Positions 61,901-64,000 of a DNA stretch of 64,000 nucleotides are shown piece by piece (position 1 is the stretch's first letter; each line of letters begins with the position of its first letter). The stretch covers positions 291,001-355,000 of the forward strand of contig NW_024881596.1 in assembly GCF_019059575.1 (NCBI RefSeq), written 5' to 3'. The stretch comes from Amphibalanus amphitrite (lineage: Eukaryota; Arthropoda; Thecostraca; Balanomorpha; Balanidae). The notes beneath the pieces are model-generated. The model saw only the letters and a list, made by a program, of their open reading frames with translations, did no database searches and was not told the DNA's origin. Position numbers and translations under genes: made by a program.

Positions 61901-63800
61901 CAAGACCGAGGTCCTTACTGGATTTTTGAGCGAGGCCGAAGGCCGAGTTCAAAAATCAGTAAGGACTGAGGTCTTGAAAATTTATCACCGGCCGAGTTTG
62001 GTATGTATTTTACTGTATGCCAACGATAAAATAATTGTCTAGACCGAAGCTCTTAGCCATTTTTTGAACGAGGCCATCCCAAAATGTTGACTTGGTAATT
62101 CGTTTTTGACCGTGGTCACTTTGCTTACACCAGTTATTACCACACCCCTCAGGCTAATGTAATTGAATAGGCCAGGCATACAGTAAAACTATGACCAAGA
62201 AACTGTCGGTGTCAAAATGCCATGTTATTTGATAGGCCGGGCAGGAAACAAAAGTTTACTGCCCGAGTTTACTGCCCAGGGCAATGACCTCTAAACTACA
62301 GTTTATCGCATTAGTCCAGAGGTATAATTGACAGGGAATGTATAATTGACATCATTATTGCATGATATTTGCCGCGTAAAATTAGAAAACTAACATTTTT
62401 GGGTAAATATCTGCTCTGCTTATCAAGGGTTTTGAAATATTTTGTATTGGTTACAAAGCCGAAATTATGGTAAGATATAGGTACGCCTATTAATCGAAAT
62501 CCGTTATCGCTTGTTGTCTTATCTTCGTTTGATATGTCCACTGATACCTACCTTGGGCCTAAGTTAATGCGTTTATTTGGCAGTTGTAGTCCTTTCCTCG
62601 AAACAAACATGTAAAATATGGAAAATATAATGTATTTAACGAACGTTTAGCCATAGGGCATATCAACGAAGTACGATTACATAAATGAAGCAAAGATTCT
62701 TGCAAGAGCACTGGGAAAATTCACGTTTAATCACTAGGAATATTATACCTTCTTCTTGTTCTTATGTCGTGGCAAATCATTCAATGTTCCTTGGATATCT
62801 AATTGTTGTGCCATTCTGAGTTGATATTTTCAGACGTGATTCTTTTTGAAGTAAGGTATTTTGATGCATTTTCTTCTATAAATTTCCTTTAAGGCTTTAT
62901 CCACAGCAGTAGCGCAATCACTGTTAGGAAAATATGGACAAAACAATTGTATAAGTGTCACCAAAACCTGTCGAAACTAACCTAGCTATGCGGCATGTAG
63001 GAAAAATCTTACTGACCTCAGCCGTACGAAATTATTTGGAAACTCGGCTTGCAAAATTTGACTCCGGCCCTCGTGCTTCGCACTCGGGCCTACGTCAATT
63101 TTGCAAACCTCGTTTCCAAATAATTTCGTCGGCCCGGTCAGTAATATATATGTCTGCATGTTTGCACACAGGGCCGCCGTCAGTACCCGCTGCTCCAGTC
63201 CGGCGTAGTGCAGTACCTGCACCGATTAGTCGTCTGTCTGGAGGAGGAGGTACTGCCGTTCATCCCCGCTGCCTCCGAGGCGCTCCTGCGCTCCGCTGAC
63301 GTCAAGAAGGTGCAGGAGTACCTGCCGCTCATCGGGCAGGTCGTGGCCAAGTATAAGGTGAGAACAAGACGAGTGAGTTTTATTATTAGTTAGGTGTGAT
63401 GATTAGATAAAAAGTGTCTTTATTGAGCAGCTGCTGTCGCAGCTTCTTCTTGCCGCGAGCGAAAATCTTAGAAAATGCTAGACTACCGCTTTTTATTTGC
63501 CGTGACAGAAATGGTAGGTAGTCAGGTAGCTGGTTTGCGCAACTCGTTAGACATGTTGTTTCCTACGATTGTATGAATTATTTGTATCATAAATTTCCTG
63601 TTTGTTTGCTGGCGTCTGCATTTTCTGTGGTGTGGCACTCCTTCGCGTGTCCGACGGCTGGGATTAGTGCGGCTCTGTCAGATCAGCTGTCCTGGCTGTT
63701 ACAGAAGGAGGTGGTGCCATTCCTCACCCGCGCCTTCATGCCCATCGTGGAGACCATCTTCGCCGGCCTGCGTCAGCCCGTGGACGAGGACGATGAAGTG
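55924..63800 (+). CDS. XPOT: Exportin-T (tRNA nuclear export receptor), 5' 13 exons; 3' end beyond window
   Basis: Exons: 55924-56214, 56510-56698, 56953-57156, 57540-57737, 58077-58304, 58597-58742, 59128-59332, 59699-59848, 60155-60255, 60531-60687, 60988-61233, 63172-63357, 63705-63800. All have AG/GT borders and phases that join to about 799 residues; human XPOT has about 962, so the C-terminus is missing. Recognisable family segments are RNKAAQVFSLVFVTDF, VDRDVVHSEAEARRNT, SWIDIGL, KYDDEYDF with EDEAMFQEYR, MLGEALP, RYEKFFTVE, RAVYLFSRFIK, CLEEEVLPFIP and PFLTRAFMPIVETIF. XPOT is an importin-beta/HEAT-repeat receptor that carries mature tRNA with RanGTP through nuclear pores. Introns are about 250-400 bp, except intron 11 (1938 bp), which is swollen by palindromic insertions. 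The intron 11 donor (GTTCGT) is weak. The exon 13 acceptor was chosen by alignment from memory and could be 21 bp upstream. Confidence 0.96.
61474..61524 (+). pseudogene. Partial duplicate of exportin-T exon 12 start, with its own splice acceptor
   Basis: GTTTGCACAG followed by GGCCGCCGGCAGTACCTGCT (61486 on) repeats the first 38 bases of real exon 12 (63172 on) with four differences, three of them synonymous. It breaks off exactly where the foldback begins. If spliced, exon 11 would read into it in phase and stop at 61714-61716, giving an exportin-T lacking its C-terminal arch. Confidence 0.88.
61525..62188. mobile_element. 664-bp foldback element in exportin-T intron 11
   Basis: The arms start TTTTACTGTATGCCTGGCC at 61525 and end with the reverse complement at 62188, with the centre near 61860 (TATTATATAATA). 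The inner arms are almost perfect, while the outer parts have small indels and substitutions. Smaller palindromes such as CGGCCTTCGGCC occur inside each arm. No coding capacity independent of the exon fragment. Confidence 0.9.
63009..63144. repeat. 136-bp palindrome 27 bp upstream of exportin-T exon 12
   Basis: TTACTGACC ... ACGAAATTATTTGGAAAC pairs with GTTTCCAAATAATTTCGT ... GGTCAGTAA. The centre is CTCGTGCTTCGCACTCGGGC. It is probably a separate short inverted-repeat element, placed where it could fold next to the splice acceptor. Confidence 0.88.
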
Positions 63801-64000
63801 GTGAGTGTAACAACCTGGTGCATATGTGTAAAGTGAGGTGCGGTGTACCTTCAGATAATTTTGATAATGATGATTTGGGCGGCCATTGTCTTAGACGCAC
63901 CGCGAGGGTCGTTGGCACGCGACGGGGAACGACTAAATCAGTCAGTCGACGCTGCAGGGGCTACCTGAGATTTATAGCGCGGCGGTTGTATGTGCCTCCT
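63801..64000 (+). other. Exportin-T intron 13 (partial)
   Basis: It begins with donor GTGAGT at 63801. No further exon was recognised before the window ends. Confidence 0.6.

Overview
This is animal nuclear DNA: genes with short GT-AG introns, no operons, and a dense, nested load of DNA transposons, short inverted-repeat elements, minisatellites and microsatellites. A MADF-domain gene, abundant mariner-, hAT- and piggyBac-like debris and GC-rich exons in AT-richer spacer suggest an arthropod. A crustacean is plausible because exportin-T is present, and from memory flies have lost it. This assignment is inference, not proof. Most of the window is non-coding. I support only four genes, and two of them are spliced in ways that single open reading frames do not show.

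Layout. 1-18060 is gene-poor spacer with a (GA)n tract, an hAT element with 8-bp target duplications and a nested foldback, short MITEs, two TTAA-flanked piggyBac-like elements, a TTAGGGG-ended element carrying a minisatellite, and a long (GA)/(GACA) microsatellite. 18061-19404 (minus) is a two-exon MADF DNA-binding protein with a dense CGTGA/TCACG cluster upstream. 21480-25110 is a 3.6-kb element with terminal inverted repeats of about 90 bp. 25380-43700 is spacer with GC-rich islands, two more TTAA elements, two copies of a CACGTG-rich repeat (one broken by a mariner-like element at a TA), another mariner relic and a 41-bp minisatellite. 45205-47234 (minus) is a two-exon gene for a secreted Tyr/Pro-rich repeat protein. 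52315-54147 (plus) is an intronless SLC17-type transporter. 55924 to beyond the right edge (plus) is exportin-T (XPOT), with 13 exons visible covering about 799 residues.

The genes look functionally unrelated: a transcription factor-like protein, a secreted structural-looking protein, an anion transporter and the tRNA export receptor. The most unusual structure is in the mobile DNA. Five TTAA-flanked elements each carry a G-tract/C-tract hairpin at both ends. The hairpin loop and subterminal word differ between subfamilies but match between the two ends of each copy. All five are loaded with nuclear-receptor half-sites (AGGTCA). A second striking feature is XPOT intron 11, which holds a 664-bp foldback directly joined to a duplicated 5' fragment of exon 12 that keeps its own splice acceptor.
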